Source of the DNA: JACRCT01 sp036504155 | GTDB lineage: Bacteria > Myxococcota > Myxococcia > Myxococcales > UBA5297 | Length of the DNA stretch: 64,000 nucleotides | Direction of reading: 5' to 3' | Assembly: GCA_036504155.1 (NCBI GenBank) | Contig: DASXVQ010000042.1 | Location: forward strand, 1 to 64,000 | Shown: positions 63,737 to 64,000 of the stretch, piece after piece | Layout: every line of letters begins with the position of its first letter | Position numbering within the stretch: position 1 is the first letter of the stretch | The notes under the pieces: generated by a model | What the model was told of the DNA's origin: nothing | Seen by the model: only the letters and a program-made list of their open reading frames with translations | Database searches by the model: none | Made by a program: the position numbers and the translations under genes

Positions 63737-63754
63737 CGGAGTTCTCTGGTCTTT

Positions 63755-63809
63755 AGTCTCGAGTCTTGGGTCTCGAGTCGTGAGGTCCACGACCCAGAGC
63801 TCACGACTC
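63755..63809. terminator. Inverted repeat between convergent genes
   Basis: GAGTCGTGAG (63775-63784) pairs perfectly with CTCACGACTC (63800-63809), enclosing GTCC.ACGAC. The stretch begins with AGTCTCGAGT, the same word as at 50567. It fills the gap between the FabH-like gene and the gene that ends at 63811. Confidence 0.5.
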
Positions 63810-63810
63810 C

Positions 63811-64000
63811 TCAGGATTGCCTCATCCGCCGCAACCACAGCCGCACCCTCGACCCCACCCCGACCCGCACGCGCTCGGCCAGCGACCAGAGGCGCGTCCA
63901 CAGCGGCCGGCCCTCGCCGAGGCGGCGCACCACCAGGCCGTAGAGCACCGCGTCGTCCACGCAGTCGAGATACTTCGGGTGGAGCCGGCGCGCCTCGGCC
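63811..64000 (-). CDS. C-terminal part of an unidentified protein (partial)
   Basis: The minus strand reads EARRLHPKYLDCVDDAVLYG, LVVRRLGEGRPLWTRLWSLA, ERVRVGVGSRVRLWLRRMRQ and S before a TGA at 63811. The open frame reaches the window edge. The sequence is helical and basic at its end, with no motif that names a family. It is convergent with the FabH-like gene. Confidence 0.6.
   Translation of the reverse strand, partial: AEARRLHPKYLDCVDDAVLYGLVVRRLGEGRPLWTRLWSLAERVRVGVGSRVRLWLRRMRQS

Noticed and set aside
62534..63901. Minus-strand open frame opposite the FabH-like gene
   Set aside because: The plus strand encodes a complete ketosynthase with its catalytic triad; the minus frame has no motif. 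Only the separate frame ending at 63811 looks real.

Overview
The window is high-GC, gene-dense chromosomal DNA, most like a Myxococcota ('deltaproteobacterial') genome. The signs are: zinc-ribbon and PEGA Ser/Thr kinases, many large repeat-bearing lipoproteins (kelch, pre-peptidase-like, SdrD-like, beta-helix), CSGGTNAG-type cysteine motifs, MJ0042/GYF/TPR proteins and CsgG-like proteins. No rRNA, CRISPR array, complete transposase or complete phage gene is visible.

Layout. 1-4330: one end of a genomic island, with a type I restriction-modification operon (hsdM-hsdS-hsdR', minus strand; hsdR looks cut off) and a remnant of a tyrosine-integrase N-terminus beside tRNA-Arg(ACG) and tRNA-Ser(GCT). 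4893-20147: a probable eight-gene minus-strand operon for an exported copper/haem redox system: two multicopper-oxidase-fold proteins with complementary copper ligands, a ~2480-residue surface lipoprotein with a ligand-free oxidase-like head, a small exported protein, a lipoprotein, SCO1, a cytochrome c fused to a periplasmic-binding domain, and an outer-membrane protein. 20148-21427: a structured leader, a small Cys-rich ORF and tRNA-Ser(TGA). 21521-31390: an M19-like amidohydrolase with an insert, a 7TM-DISM chemoreceptor hybrid, two CsgG-like proteins and a zinc-ribbon/TPR kinase, with an inverted-repeat element at 27 kb. 31463-32718: a small exported protein whose 3' end was duplicated together with a ~306-bp palindromic element. 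32748-35604: DUF362 and DUF6599-like proteins, a haem-binding protein and an exported rubrerythrin. 36224-42377: TetR, LolA-like protein, two FtsX-type permeases, LolD-like ATPase and beta-barrel protein, a likely envelope lipid or lipoprotein trafficking operon. 42840-57408: serS, a Cys-rich lipoprotein, a kinase with PEGA domains, a kelch lipoprotein, a CsgG/TPR-like protein, and an ECF-type sigma/anti-sigma pair. 57476-64000: an MJ0042-GYF-TPR membrane protein, a cyclic-nucleotide-binding protein, a FabH-like ketosynthase and the end of a further gene.

The best candidate for an undescribed system is the 4893-20147 operon. Protein C (18513-20147) carries HFHG and a WHCH...H...GM type 1 copper motif. 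Protein B (17066-18502) carries HPFHFH and WHSH but no type 1 cysteine. Together they would supply the four HxH pairs and the single type 1 site of one multicopper oxidase. SCO1 could deliver copper, the cytochrome could carry electrons, and the giant lipoprotein could act as a surface scaffold. All assignments are read by eye from translated sequence; none was checked against a database.
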